In this document: piece by piece, positions 9,932 to 21,510 of the stretch | How the letters are laid out: every line of letters begins with the position of its first letter | Numbering within the stretch: position 1 is the stretch's first letter | Translations under genes and position numbers: made by a program | NCBI RefSeq assembly: GCF_011745365.1 | Contig: NW_024468914.1 | Span: 3,188,228 to 3,252,227, forward strand | Source: Cryphonectria parasitica EP155 | Lineage: Eukaryota; Ascomycota; Sordariomycetes; Diaporthales; Cryphonectriaceae | Length of the DNA: 64,000 nt | Reading direction: 5' to 3' | Notes under the pieces: generated by a model | Database searches by the model: none | The model's input: only the letters and a program-made list of their open reading frames with translations | What the model was told of the DNA's origin: nothing

Positions 9932-10876
9932 ATGTACAAGCAACTCGCAACCGCCGCCCTCTTCGCCGCTGGCGTCAAGGCCCACGGCCATCTCCAGAGC
10001 CCCGAGCCTCGTCCTCTGGGAGCCGCCATGGAGGCCGCCTGTGGCCAGCAGGTCTACGACATGATGGAGTCGGACGAGAACGGCAACATCCAGACCATGG
10101 CGCAGACGGGTGCCTCGCAGTCCGACTACGACGCCACCGCCTGCCACCTCTGGCAGTGCCGTGGCTACCAGTTCGCCGACGCCAACAGCAGCACCATCCA
10201 CAGCTACAGCGCCGGCCAGGTGATCCCCGTCGAGGTTGTCATTGCCGCCCCTCACACCGGAACCGCCAACGTGTCCATCATCAACCTGGCCGAGAACGAG
10301 GTGGTCGGTGATCTCCTGGCGTACTGGAGCGTCTATGCCTCCGTGTCCACGGGTGTGGCTGCCAACGACACCTCCTTCAGCATCACCATGCCCGACACCC
10401 TGCCCGATGCCTGTGCCACCCAGGGCGGCTGTGCCATCCAGTGGTGGTGGAACGCCGCCTCCATCGACCAGACTTACATGAGCTGCGTCGACTTTGTCTG
10501 GGACGGCACCACCGCCGCCGGCAGCTCCTCTTCCTCTGCTGCTGCCTCTTCTGCCGTCGCCGCCTCTTCCACCGTCGCTGCTGCCAGCTCTGCTTCTTCC
10601 TCCTCTGCCGCCGTCGTCGTGTCCAGCGCTGCTGCGGCTACTACCTCCGTGGCTGCTGCCGCCTCCACCACTGACGCCGCCACCACCCTGGCCACCTCCG
10701 TCGCCGCTGCCGCTGCCGTGACGACGACCTCCTCTGCTGTCGAGGTCGCTGCCACCTCATCCACCTCGGCTGCTGCTGCGGCTTCCGGCAGCGTCTCCTC
10801 CTCCAGCTCGTCGTCGTGCGCCAAGAAGCGTGCTGCTCGTCGCGCTGCCATTGCTGCCCGCAACGCCAACAACTAG
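9932..10876 (+). CDS. Secreted LPMO-like protein (chitin-binding type-4/LPMO_10-like)
   Basis: Single exon, 314 aa. A 17-residue signal peptide (MYKQLATAALFAAGVKA) is followed directly by HGHLQSP, so the mature protein starts with His18. An N-terminal His is the hallmark of the copper 'histidine brace' in lytic polysaccharide monooxygenases. H108 in the APHTG motif is the best candidate for the second brace His. The domain (18-190) has paired Cys (37, 71, 76, 161, 167, 185) and the motifs CGQQVY, CAIQWWWNA and TYMSCVDF seen in fungal proteins annotated as chitin-binding type 4. After residue 192 comes a ~100-residue Ser/Ala-rich linker, then a short basic Ala/Arg tail (KKRAARRAAIAAR) instead of a carbohydrate-binding module. 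The enzyme would act outside the cell on polysaccharide; the substrate cannot be read from sequence. Upstream ATGs in the leader were rejected because they would destroy the signal peptide. Confidence 0.78.
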   Translation: MYKQLATAALFAAGVKAHGHLQSPEPRPLGAAMEAACGQQVYDMMESDENGNIQTMAQTGASQSDYDATACHLWQCRGYQFADANSSTIHSYSAGQVIPVEVVIAAPHTGTANVSIINLAENEVVGDLLAYWSVYASVSTGVAANDTSFSITMPDTLPDACATQGGCAIQWWWNAASIDQTYMSCVDFVWDGTTAAGSSSSSAAASSAVAASSTVAAASSASSSSAAVVVSSAAAATTSVAAAASTTDAATTLATSVAAAAAVTTTSSAVEVAATSSTSAAAAASGSVSSSSSSSCAKKRAARRAAIAARNANN

Positions 10877-11597
10877 AAGAAAGTGGGGGTAGCTTATGTT
10901 CTTGTGTGTGTGTGTAGAGGCAGAGGAAGAGCTGCATGGTATTTTGGGTAGGAATGGAGTTGGTCTTGGGGTGTGGGTAGAGTTGGGAGAGAGATGAGAA
11001 AACTTGTTATGTGTTTGCTTCTCTGTACATACAATATGAAGGTGCTCCTGTGCATAAATTACATGGCTCATTTGCTCAGTCTTGTCTTCTTTATGTTGTG
11101 ACATGAATGTGCGACCGTCGATTCTAGAAGGAACTGCATATCATCAACCACTTGATGGAGGTAGAGAGTACATGCCTTGTTGAATTTTTGGATTGTTGTG
11201 GCTCTGAACTGGCTGGTCAGGTTATTTGCCAGAAATCTTTGAAGCAACGGAACATAGACTGCGCTGAGCTTCGGTCATCTCTAGAGAAGGTGGTAGATTG
11301 TAGAGTTAAATGCAAAGAAGCTAGCCCATGTCAGATCAAACTGCTTTGTATGTATAGCTCTTTGTCTCTGAGCGCACCCGCTTTGCATGATGCCTGACAC
11401 AATGACTATGTGATTCTAGGCTGTGAAGATCAAATTCAATTTGGCATTGTTCAGAGAGCATGATAATTATACTAACCCTAGACTTGTCTGAGAATCAGCA
11501 ACTGTTTTGTTGCTTTCTGTAATGCCATCACACCTTTAGCAATCATCAGAATTCCAGAACAATGAAGCAGACAGTCTACTAAGAAGACGCTTTTCCC
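10877..11597. other. Intergenic region, no gene seen
   Basis: It begins with a short TG repeat (about 10905-10915) in the probable 3' end of the LPMO-like gene. Composition shifts to AT-richer DNA after 11100. No feature is recognised. Confidence 0.5.
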
Positions 11598-12952
11598 ATG
11601 AGTTCAGCGTTGGAACATTATACATACCTCGTCACATCCAATAATGGTAAGGACACAAATGAGCTACAAAAAGAGCAGCCCCAAGCCACGCTGGCACTGT
11701 CACGCTGCATACAGAGGCCAAACAATAACAAGCCTCCATCGAAGAAGCCCAATAGTCCGGAACGGCTTGATACAATCATCGAGGCTGCTCTAGGAGCAGA
11801 ACATGCACCTAGGAACTTGAAGTCCTTCATAGTGCGTCTGAGTGCTGAGAGTATCAAGGTGGAGAACTTAGAGCAGCTTGAGCAGGTGTTTGACAGTTCG
11901 CAAAGGCACAGCCAGCTCCGATACTTTGGTGGCAGAGCGCATGTACCCACCCGGTTCGATACCGTAGAGCAGACGAGGCCTTACGTCGACGCCCTCAACG
12001 ACATGCCGCACATCACAGTCTTGTGCTTTTCAGGCGCCTCGCTGTGCGTTCGGGCGTGTGGAGCTCTCGCAAAATGCAGCCTTCGCTACAAGAAGACCCT
12101 CCTCGCCCTCGACTTCTGTGACGTCTTCTCGGCCCGCCTCACAAGCGAGATCGCGCCCGCCCTCGACGCCTTCGTCCCGGCCTTCCTGAAGCTACCGAGC
12201 CTCGAGCTCATCCGGCTCTCCAAGAACGCCTTTGGCTTAACACGTGCGGGGGGCCGTTGGTCGGGCTGCTGTCGTCACACCCCTCGCTCGAGACCCTCAA
12301 CATCAACAACGTCGGCCTGGGCCCGCAGACTGGTGTCACGGTTGCCGAGGCGCAGACGCGGCTGGAGTCGAAGGAGACCGAGATGGGCGTGCAGCCGCTC
12401 TCGTCTTTGCACTGCGACCGTAACCATCTTGTCGAGGACGCGGAGCGAGGATGCGGAGCGGCCTGAAGTGGGCATGGACGAATGGGCTGAGGCGTTTGCC
12501 GCCAACGGGAGCCTCGGTCCTGGTTCATTACTCTGCGGAACTGCGGCCTTCGCACAGGCGAAATCAACCTACTCGTCCGCAAGGGGCCAGTCGAGCTACC
12601 GCATCTCAACATTCTATATCTCGAGGACAACACCATCGGCTCTGAGGGCCAGACCCACATGGCTCTGGCCGACGCCGTTGCGTGCTGGCCAAAACTGGAG
12701 ATATCTGATCTCAACGACAGCCTGCTCTGCGCTAAGGGTGCTGCGCTGCTGATCGTTGCCCTGAAGGCGAGTTGCGGATAGAGCCGCCTCGAGGTTTTGA
12801 GGATGTCTGGCAAGAACCTCAGCCGGATTAATTTGCGAACGCTCGCTAAGGCCTTTGATCAGCACCCTCGGCTGCGGCTGGTGGATATCGCTGATAACGA
12901 CATCGAGGCGGGTAATGGAGGTCACGCGGCATTGAAGAACGTCTTGAGATGA
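11598..12952 (+). pseudogene. Decayed RanGAP (Rna1-type leucine-rich-repeat) gene
   Basis: From about 11800 the translation follows the leucine-rich repeats of Ran GTPase-activating protein: TLLALDFCDVFSARLTSEI, then FLKLPSLELIRLSKNAFGL, both close to the family's DIFTGRL and NDNAFGL segments. Continuity needs frame changes near 12235-12262, between about 12430 and 12470, and near 12505-12515. The last part (LPHLNILYLEDNTIGSEGQ, WPKLEISDLNDSLL, RLEVLRMSGKNLS) also has an in-frame TAG at 12779-12781 and ends with TGA at 12950-12952. The first ~60 codons do not match the family and may be unrelated. RanGAP stimulates GTP hydrolysis by Ran for nuclear transport and is normally single-copy and essential, so this is probably a dead extra copy. 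It lacks introns as read, so a retrocopy or an old duplication are both possible. Confidence 0.72.
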
Positions 12953-14941
12953 GAGCTCAGATCACAGGGTGGGAATGCGGTGTTGATGAACTCGCTGCTC
13001 AGCCAGTGTTTGAGGGTTTTTTATTGACAGATCACAGTTCATAGGACACATGTGGAGATTGAGAAGATGTGAACCCTTGGTTCATTGTTTACAAGTTCTA
13101 ATTGTGAAGATGATCAGAGCATCTCATGTGTGTACTTGTGGCAAAGGTTGTGTCACTTTCAATACCTCGTTTATTTTTAATACCTCAACATGATCCATAC
13201 AACCTGATATCGATGGCGTTGAACAAGCACCGACCGGTGCGTCAATCTAGACCCTTCAAAGCTCATTCTAGATGCAAGCCAATATCTTTTTCACATAACA
13301 TTCAGAAGGATCAAATATGAGACGGTCCCTGAGGTGTGCAGATTACCCATGACATTCTTAATATCGAATCGCTCAGCTCCGTCATGAGGTCATTATGCAT
13401 CTTCCCCAACCACGACATGGCCCAAACTCATCACACGGCCGAGTCATCCGGAGACTCGAAACATTATTTGATTGAGTCGTGTCAAATCCATCGACAGCTG
13501 GACCTTTTGTACAAAGGTTGCCAGATGCCAGGGGGAACTTTCGGACGGGAGGACCAAGATGGGATAGTGAGTGAAATAACAACAACTTTTATAGCCATAG
13601 CCCCCTCCTCCTTCCAGCCAGCGCCCTCGCAATCGTTTAAGAATCGAGCACATGATAGTACCGTCCGCTTGGTAAATGGGCCGGCCAGGGTGAGGGCCTG
13701 CGTAATCTTTAACAGGGACAGCCAAAAAAGCTGTACGACCCACAATTTACAAGAAATGCTATCGGGGCTGATGCGTCAAACCCTGGAATTTTGATGGGAT
13801 GGGTCACATCGTGCAAACCTTATTTGACCCGCGATATGCTCTGGTGCCCAGGCTAGAATATTGAACCCTGCATGGAGACTTGAACCCCCTTTACCAACAG
13901 GCGAGTCTTGATCGTCAGCCTGTGATGGCTTTTGTTGGTCTTGGTGCTTGACAACGGTTTCATGAGCCTTCTAAGTGTTGTCATGACATTTGATCTCGGG
14001 GAGGAAAAGGTGGGTTGAAATAGTATTACTTGTTGCGTAGTATCCATTAACGCCAGAGGAAACACCTGCAAACCCCATGCAAGACAGGACGCAGAGCAGG
14101 TAGTCACCACCAGCAAGAAATCAAAATCGGAAGAGCTTCACTCAGCCTTGAACACCTGCAATCAAAAGACGCACCTCTTGGAAAGCCTCAGTCCGGGGAA
14201 CGCCGGAGCACGAACCCGGCCTGGAAGCTCTAACTGATAATTTCCTAGAGACGCTTGCTCACCAAGAACCATTTGGCGATGGAATCTTCCATCCTTTCCA
14301 CCAGGCAATGGTGCGCAAAAAAGTCGTCCCATACCGTTAGCAGCAAACAACAAGACAAAAACAGGAAGGACTCCGGAGAGCATAGCCTCGATATATGAGA
14401 AGACAGCTGATTTCAACAAAATGCGGGCTAGTCTAGGGAAATATCGAACACCAGTTTGACTCGACGCTGTCAGCTCGGCTGCACTGGTCCGTCTCTTCCC
14501 CGCCTGGGCAAGGAACGCAAAGACCACATCGTGGGGCACATAATTACATGGGGTTTGAATCACGTCCAGCCTGGCCCTGGGGTGGCTTGCAGGTTCGTGT
14601 ACCCTCACATCCATCGGCCGGCAAGGGGAGGGGCATTGAGGAGGTCCTCCTGGCATAATTAAACGCAACCTGGCCGGCGATCTCTTCTTTTTGACGATCG
14701 ATCTTTATGCGTCTGTGTTCATTTGACTCTCGTTTCTTCTGAATTCTAAAGTTTGTGTTTTTTGCTTTCTTCTAAACCACAGACATACTCGGCACGACTT
14801 CCGCATTTCGTGCTTCGCTTTTCCTGGCATGACAAGGCCTACCATGGGATGACCCACTCTGCTCTTCCCAAGTGCTCAGGATCGCTTTTGGCTTTCAGGT
14901 CTTTCGCGCGACTCCGCTGGTGAAGCACAACTGGCTGATCG
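12953..14941. other. Intergenic region, no supported gene
   Basis: About 2 kb between the RanGAP relic and the 7TM gene. A 168-codon minus-strand frame (14162-14668) and a 152-codon plus-strand frame (13336-13794) are present, but neither has recognisable motifs or gene-like composition. Confidence 0.5.
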
Positions 14942-16507
14942 ATGTGGGCGGGAATGGCTCCCCCAGAAGTGAACCACGCTCTCGATGAGCAGTCGACGTC
15001 GGGGATAATGATGGGACTGGCGGCTGGGCTGGGATTTCTGTGCATGGTGGTCGTCGCAGCTCGTCTCTATACGAGAGCCATCCTGCTTCACATGACCGGT
15101 CTGGACGACATCATGATTGTGGTCACCCAGGTAAACATTCCCCGCTGGTTTCTCCAACGTGCATCATGAAGGGCGCAAAAGTGGTTGCTGACAAAGAGAT
15201 ATGCAGGTTCTCGCAACCGGGCTGAACATAACAACAATATTAGGTTCGTGCAACCACGGAAAGGAGGTCGCTTTCTTGAAGGATAGGAAGTACTGACGTT
15301 GTGCAAACTAGAGGGACATTTCGGTGTTGGCAAACACTCTTGGGTCTCGGATAAGGAGAACCTCACCCGGCAATTACAGTCCCTCTTCGCGGCCATACAA
15401 CTCTACATCTGGGCACTTGCCTGTGTCAAGGTCAGCCTCCTGCTCCAATATCGCCGGATCTTCCTGGTCACTTGGCTACACCGCGTGGTCATCGTCATCA
15501 TCGGATTCGCCGTCGCCTGGAATATCGCGCAGTCTATCCTGGTTTCGTTCGCCTGCGTTCCTATGAGCACCTTGCATCCCTCCATGGCAGACACGTGCCT
15601 CGATAGTCTTACGATCTGGTACCTCGCGGCTGGAATCAACATTACAACAGACTTTATTGTCTTTCTTCTCCCGATACCTCTCATCAACTCGTTGCAGCTG
15701 CCTGCGAGGCAGAAGTTCCTGTTGTGCCTAGTGTTTGGACTAGGTCTTTTGTAAGTCTCGCCCTGGTTCCGACTCCCTTCTCTGTCCTTTACTTTCCCAC
15801 CTCTCAGTGCCAGAACAAGTCCTTGAAGCTAACAACACCGATGCTTCAGCACATGCGTGATCTCGATCGTGCGAGTCACAACCCTCCACTACGTCATCGC
15901 CACAAATGACCCATCGTGGTTCAGCACCCAGGGCGCGACCTGGTCCATGGTAGAAGTCAACTGCGCCATCCTGTGCTCCTGTCTGCCGACGATCCGATAC
16001 CTCCTCGCCCAGATGTTCCCATGTCTCGGCCTACGAAACGATCACTCCAAATACGGCGCCGAGGTCCTATCGGGCTCGAAACGCCGCAATCATCGCGCCA
16101 GCGGCATCGTACTGCAATCGTTCCAAGGCAAGAAATCCTTCACACAGAGCCTCCGGCCCTCACATACTACCAGCAAGACCAGCCGGACCAGCGGCGCACC
16201 GGATGTGCCTGTCGACGACTTGGAGACGAGATGGGGGATTGATGTTGAGAAGAGCGGGCTGTATTACCACAGCAATCACATCACTGCGTGGGTCAGCGCA
16301 AATGGGGAGATGGGCTCCTCGAGGTCTCCGATCAGATCGCAACGACGGAGTGATGATGGAGGAAGCGAGCGGGAGTTGGTTGAACATAGAATGTCTGAAC
16401 GCGACTTGGGTCAACATATATTGGTCACAAAGTCAACGGTTATACAAGAGAATAGGGTGGACGTCCCGGGCACGACGCCCAAGGGGGAAGGCTTGGGGAG
16501 AAGCTGA
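14942..16507 (+). CDS. Fungal rhodopsin-domain-type 7TM integral membrane protein
   Basis: Four exons: 14942-15130, 15207-15243, 15312-15750 and 15850-16507, giving 440 aa. The three introns (76, 68 and 99 nt) have GT/AG ends and keep the frame. Seven hydrophobic helices are visible, from GIMMGLAAGLGFLCMVVVAA to WSMVEVNCAILCSCLPTIRY. The segments GHFGVGKHSW, WALACVKVSLLLQYRRIF and the EVNCAILCSCLP turn are characteristic of the large fungal 'rhodopsin domain-containing' membrane family, which includes PTH11-related proteins. No N-terminal CFEM domain is present. The cytoplasmic tail of about 170 residues is polar and rich in Ser and Arg. The family may sense or signal at the plasma membrane, but the ligand is unknown and there is no retinal-binding evidence. 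A start at the next in-frame ATG (14954) is equally possible. Confidence 0.82.
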
Positions 16508-17606
16508 ATTTGGACGTTTATAGTCGCTCTAAAACCGTTATCACTGATTCATGAGGGCATTCACACACATTTTAATGATTATAGATATGATTCTACAAAT
16601 TATCCTGCAGTCAAGCCTCGCAGACAGCTAACTATGCCCTCAAATGGGCGACTTGTTGGGCCACAACATCTGCTGTGGTATTGAGAGAATGGAGTCTGAC
16701 TCCTGAGACGTGCCCAGCATTATTGTTGATCAGGTCACGGAGTACCTCTTTTCTTGAGATCTTGATTCCATGCCTCTCGAGGCTCAACATTTGATCCGTG
16801 CCCACAGCCAGCTGTCGTCGATCCATGAACCCACGTCGACAGGGTTGCAAGTAGGCCACTCTGCATAGCTGCCTTGTGGGGGGGGGGGTTGTCAATTAGA
16901 GTTCAGCTTACTGCTTCCCACAATATATCATAGCAATGCGCACAGACAGTGAAACGTCGTATTCTCGGTGATTTTCCCACAAAAAGACGCAAGAAGAGAG
17001 GCAATGCGGAACCGCGTCGTTACAAGGTCGGTCGGTGTCTGCTTGGCACCCGATCCGTGAATTTGAGTTTGGGCAGTGAGATCTTTGGGACCAGTGATCA
17101 CTGGTGATCAGCGAAAGTAAGACCGTTGCATCGATTGTTAAGGCGTATCGGCAATAGACAAGCTTATACATCAATTACGTCTGAGCACTTGGGATCAACA
17201 TGATCTTCTAATTATCACATGCCGCTTAGCCAGCCACTTGCACATAAAATATATTGCCTGCATGAAGAACGTCGTAGCGAGAGAGACACAAATTCCAGCG
17301 GCTGTGGTTCTATGAGATATTAAATTTTAAAGGAGGGTGGACGGACCTCTCTCTCGCCAGGCCATTTTTACCTTGCGCTGACGAAAAGCTATGACAGTAC
17401 TCATCATTCATGAGTAATAAACCTGACCTCGAGAGATTCTAGGTTTTCACGGTAGCCACCAAATGAACTTGTCGATGGCCTTTTTTAGGACAATCATATG
17501 TTTCTTGTATATTCCAGACTCAAAGCAATTATGTACAATGAATTCTACTGATGTATCGCTCCTCGTATCTGACAACACAGCTCACCATCACCACGTAGGC
17601 CCATGT
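16508..17606. other. Intergenic region between convergent genes
   Basis: 3' flank of the 7TM gene and 3' flank of the acetylesterase. It includes an 11-G run at 16878-16888. No gene is recognised. Confidence 0.5.
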
Positions 17607-18521
17607 TTAGTAAACAGTGGGATAGTCGCTGGAAATGTAGTCAATCAGGCCAGTGGTACCATTCATCGAGGTGGCAATCGCCTGGACGAAAGCCTCGGCA
17701 ACCATGTTGGCACCAGTAGGGGATGTGTGGGTGTGGTCGCTTGGGTAGTAGCTGTTGACCGTGGCGTTGCCCAGCTGCTCGTACATCAGAGCCACGGCGT
17801 TGAAGTGGTCAACGTAGGTGCAGTTATTGCCCACAGCCTCGGCCGCGATCTTCTGGTAGCCAACGAACCGCGGCGCCGAGTAGACGAAGCTGCCTGTCTC
17901 CCCTGGAAAGAAGAAGAAAAAAAGAAAGAAGGTCAGTGTTTTGTTGCTCCTTGAAAGCAGATAACATTCCTCGTCCAACCCTCGGGACGCGGAGAGGGAG
18001 CAATACTAACAAGGGTTGTCAGGTGTCTGAGTTGACAGGACAACTGTTGCGCCCTTGGAAATCATAAGCTTTGCGGCCTGGATAATGTAATACACAAAGG
18101 TGTACACAGTCGAGCCGTCCGCGTCCGAAGTGCAAACCTCCTCGCCATCGCCGGGGCAGTCAGACCGGCCATTGTCGTCAGTCTCAGGGCTGCCGCCATC
18201 GTTGTGTCCAAACTCAATGACCACGATGTCGCCCTCGACCAGGAGGTCAGCAACGTCCTGGAAGCGGCCCTCCTCCCAGTAAGACCGTGCCGAGCGGCCT
18301 GCAATGGCCTCGTTAACGACAGTGGCCGTGGTGTAGTTTCCGAGATACTGGCCCCACCCGTCCGTCAGTCCATTGTCGGCACCGTCCTTGGCCATGGTGG
18401 AGTCGCCGCAGGTGTAGATTGTGGGTGTTGATCGGCGGGTGTGCGCAACGGGCTTGGCCACAGGCTTCGCTGTAGCAACGATGGCGCTCAAGGCGACCAG
18501 GGCGTATGTAGAGATCTGCAT
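17607..18521 (-). CDS. Rhamnogalacturonan acetylesterase (CE12, SGNH hydrolase)
   Basis: Two exons (18521-18011 and 17902-17607, intron 108 nt), 268 aa. The N-terminal ~18 residues form a signal peptide, followed by a short basic stretch. SGNH blocks: GDSTMA with the nucleophile Ser41; the block-II Gly75 in [16 protein letters not shown] with Asn107; and DHTHTSP near the C terminus with the Asp226/His229 pair. The splice junction recreates [18 protein letters not shown], well conserved in the family. The enzyme removes acetyl groups from the rhamnogalacturonan I backbone of pectin outside the cell, which opens it to hydrolases and lyases. No other pectinase gene is adjacent. Size and motif order match fungal CE12 enzymes. 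Confidence 0.92.
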
Positions 18522-21162
18522 TTTGACTTCGGGAGAAAAGATAACGACCGATTGGGCTTAAAAGATGATGAGCTAAAGAGTTTGTCAGAGAAAGAGTGTG
18601 GGCCGGCCCAAAAGCAGCAGAATGCAAATAAGTCTGAACAAGAGAATGAACGGCTGGCGTTACGGAAAAAAGGGCGAAAAATATACGATGTGAAGTTGAA
18701 ACAGAAGAAAAAGGACGTCACGATGGAAAAATAGCATACTTTCCCATCAGCGCTTCTTATTGAGAAAAAGCGAGGGACGGGATTTCTGCCCTCCTATTCT
18801 TCCGAGGCTATAACCTTCGTTATTGATTAAGGGGGCGGGTCACGGAGGCAGGACGCCCGCCACTGTGGCGCCCGGGCACAATCATGCACGCGCCGAGAAG
18901 CCAGACGCGGACGACACCACCGAAATGTGAGCGCTGCCCAGGGGGGAAATGACCTGTTTTCTTGCCCAGCTCTTAGAACTATGAAAGGAAGAGCAGGCTC
19001 CGTGATTCTCGAGCTCGAGATTACTAGAGCCAGCGCAGTCACAGATCTCTGGGCCAGTCTGATTACTGCACCATTCTAACTATTTAACAGTACTATGCTC
19101 TCTAGTCGTATGACGTTCATGTCGTTTTAAGGCCGATTTATCCCTGCAAGAACCGCGCCAAGCTCGTATGCACAAAACACCATGCAGGGGCGCTCCGCGA
19201 TGGATTACTTGAAACAACAAGTGGACCTTGACTAGACTTCAGGCGGAAACATCTCCATGAAGACGGTTTACCGCGCTCGAATTCGGATTCCCATTCTTGC
19301 ACTCATGAATTCTTTCTGGTGTTGCTTCCGTTCTAATCGCCAGCATGTGTCTACCCCTATAAAATTATCAATAGGCTCATTATTGGAAATGTCTCTTGTC
19401 ACGGCCTTGTTGACGCTGACTCTAGCGCTGCGGGCTGAAGGTGGACTATGGCTTGGAGCGGGTCTTCGGAAACTGGCCATAAATCGAAACAAACCTTGAC
19501 AAGCAACTAGTCTTCTCCTTGTCTCACAGGACTGCTTGGAAGAAAGTATCCACCATAGTCTGGCTGTGGCACATGGTCGCCTGCCAGAAATGCTTGTTTT
19601 ACCCAGAGTTACGTGTGAGTAAGTTGCTTCGGTCAATGACTAGTGTTTGACATCTGACGGAACTATATATTGACTTCGTATTTAACATCTCTCGGCTTTG
19701 ACAATTACAACTTACATGCCAGTATTGGCAAGGTGTCTGCATGTCGAGTTCATCCAGGGGCAGACTGAAATCGGGCCAGAACCCCAGGCCGAGGGTTAAA
19801 CCTGGTCTCAGCCTCTTGATCTCCACACAACATTATAATCCACGAGGCAGCTGTACCCGCAGTTAACGGGCGTATTCTGTGGATCAGAAACGGTTGACAC
19901 CGAGGAGCCATATAATAGCTTCTATTGTGACCTGTCGAACCATATTTGTGGGGAAGATCTCATTAGAACTTTGGTGGAGGATTAAATGAGAGGCCAATGT
20001 GAGAATGGGAGGGGATCTAGATAGATAGTTTCTTTCTTTGAACGATTCGCATAGGAACAGTCAAGTGCAGTGACTTGCGAATTCCAAAGGATTTTCGAAC
20101 TGCTCGGCATGGCGGACCGAGCGGGTGAGCGCCCAACGTGCAGATGAGGATCAGAAGGATTTCTCTGCTTCTTGAAGGATACTGGATGAGCGGTGGGTCT
20201 GCATATATAGTCATAAACTAGGAATTTTCTCTTATAAAGTGCCTTTGCATTTGAGAAGCGCAAGGGACTGTTTTTGAGTTACTGTTCCAACCCTCCCTTT
20301 GAATACGAGTACGTAATATCATCAAGTAGAAGTCGAATTTAGCCAATGGCAATCAAGTTCAGCAGCTTAGATCTCGAGAAGGGATTTCTTTGAGAGCTAA
20401 CCTTGAAGATCGTTGGTTTCTCCTTGCCTCTCTCTACCTTTTTCTACTTCGTGCAAGGCAGATAGTGATGAAAGAACGGAGCCGAGGGCGGGTGAGCGGG
20501 CGGGCAGTTGGTCAGAACTGGATTTCACGGTGCAATATTTGGTTAGTAAAAGCTGATAAACATGCCTAACGCGGGGTGACTTACACACCACTTTGTTAAC
20601 GAAGATTGGAAGCGCATCTTCTGAGAGTAGAGTCCACGGCAAATTCGGCAAGACTCACCACCAAGTGAAAAAGAAGGACGAAGCATTGCGTCTTACCAGC
20701 GTTAATCAGGAGAGCAAGGAGGAAAAGGAAGAGAAAAAAGAAAAGTATTGATGACAATTTACTTTCAGAGACAGATCGAGGGGTATCGTCACTCAATTCA
20801 AGCAGTCATGGACTATGGCCAGGACTCGAGCATGAGGAATCGCCGTATAATTTTCTGAAGACCATTGTTTTATGCGCCTATATATATATAACACCCTAGG
20901 AATCAACTGGCTCTGTGTTCCACACGCCGTTCCCATCCTGTATACTGTGAAGTCCAAGAATCCGCATGAGCAGTCCGAATCCTGTTACAGATGCAACAGT
21001 ACATGGTGCTACCAAGAGATTTAGTAAAGATGCCCCTGATGAGAAGGAAGAAAATGAATAGACGGCTGAAGAAAGCCTCATGTCGGGGCCTCTGTGGCAA
21101 GCAACGCTAGGAACGCAGGGACTTTCGGGTAGAAAAGGCGGGCCTCTTACTTCGATTCGCGC
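18522..21162. other. Intergenic region, no supported gene
   Basis: It contains the promoter side of the acetylesterase (purine-rich just above 18640) and 2 kb of DNA without recognisable coding capacity. A 61-codon minus-strand frame at 20896-21081 begins with a hydrophobic stretch but has no splice partners or conserved features, so I do not call it. Confidence 0.5.
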
Positions 21163-21510
21163 TTATGCTACTCCTCCGCCACAAGCCTCAGTGCATAGCT
21201 ATGAAAATGTTAGAATTTTTGCCCTCTTATGATAATGAAGTTGTGGAAGATGGATCGTGCCGAGGGTTGAAGAAGTAATGCAGCATGTTTTCCTTTCGAA
21301 CATGTAGACAAATCTCAATCTGACTAGCAAAAAGAGAGAAGGAGAAAGATAAAACAAGGCATGGGAGGGGGGCTTGGGATTAGAGCTTACATCGGAAGCG
21401 GTTCCAACATCTGCGCGCGCAGACAAGGCGGGCGCTTGAGGCAGTGGCGCTGCCATTCCAAGGAAAGGCATGGCCAGGAAGACTGCCGAGAGGAGAACGG
21501 AGAGCTGCAT
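21163..21510 (-). CDS. Small secreted peptide A with Cys-x3-Cys tail
   Basis: Two exons: 21510-21391 (40 codons) and 21198-21163 (11 codons plus TAA), intron 192 nt, giving 51 aa. The N terminus (MQLSVLLSAVFLAMPFLGMA) is a clear signal peptide. A short pro-region ending near SARADVGTASD follows, and exon 2 adds LCTEACGGGVA. The donor is GTAAGC; the acceptor TTTTCATAG lies 10 nt after a canonical CTAAC branch site, which is why I prefer it to unspliced reading or to a nearer AG with no branch site. A TATATAAG box lies about 155 nt upstream of the ATG. No family is recognised. Size and layout match the gene at 23207-23424. It could be a peptide signal, an effector-like peptide or a RiPP-type precursor; the sequence does not decide between these. 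Confidence 0.5.

Noticed and set aside
12208..12813. 201-codon minus-strand open frame
   Set aside because: It lies antisense to the RanGAP relic, whose plus-strand leucine-rich repeats explain the region better.
14162..14668. 168-codon minus-strand open frame upstream of the rhodopsin-type gene
   Set aside because: No motif, erratic composition, and no plausible splice structure. Treated as chance.
20896..21081. 61-codon frame starting with a hydrophobic stretch, near the peptide genes
   Set aside because: It is not signal-peptide-like beyond hydrophobicity and lacks the intron and Cys-x3-Cys layout shared by the two called peptide genes.
21238..21346. Alternative, nearer acceptor for peptide gene A giving a 27-codon second exon
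   Set aside because: No branch site stands before the acceptor, whereas the distal acceptor has CTAAC at the ideal distance. It remains a fallback.
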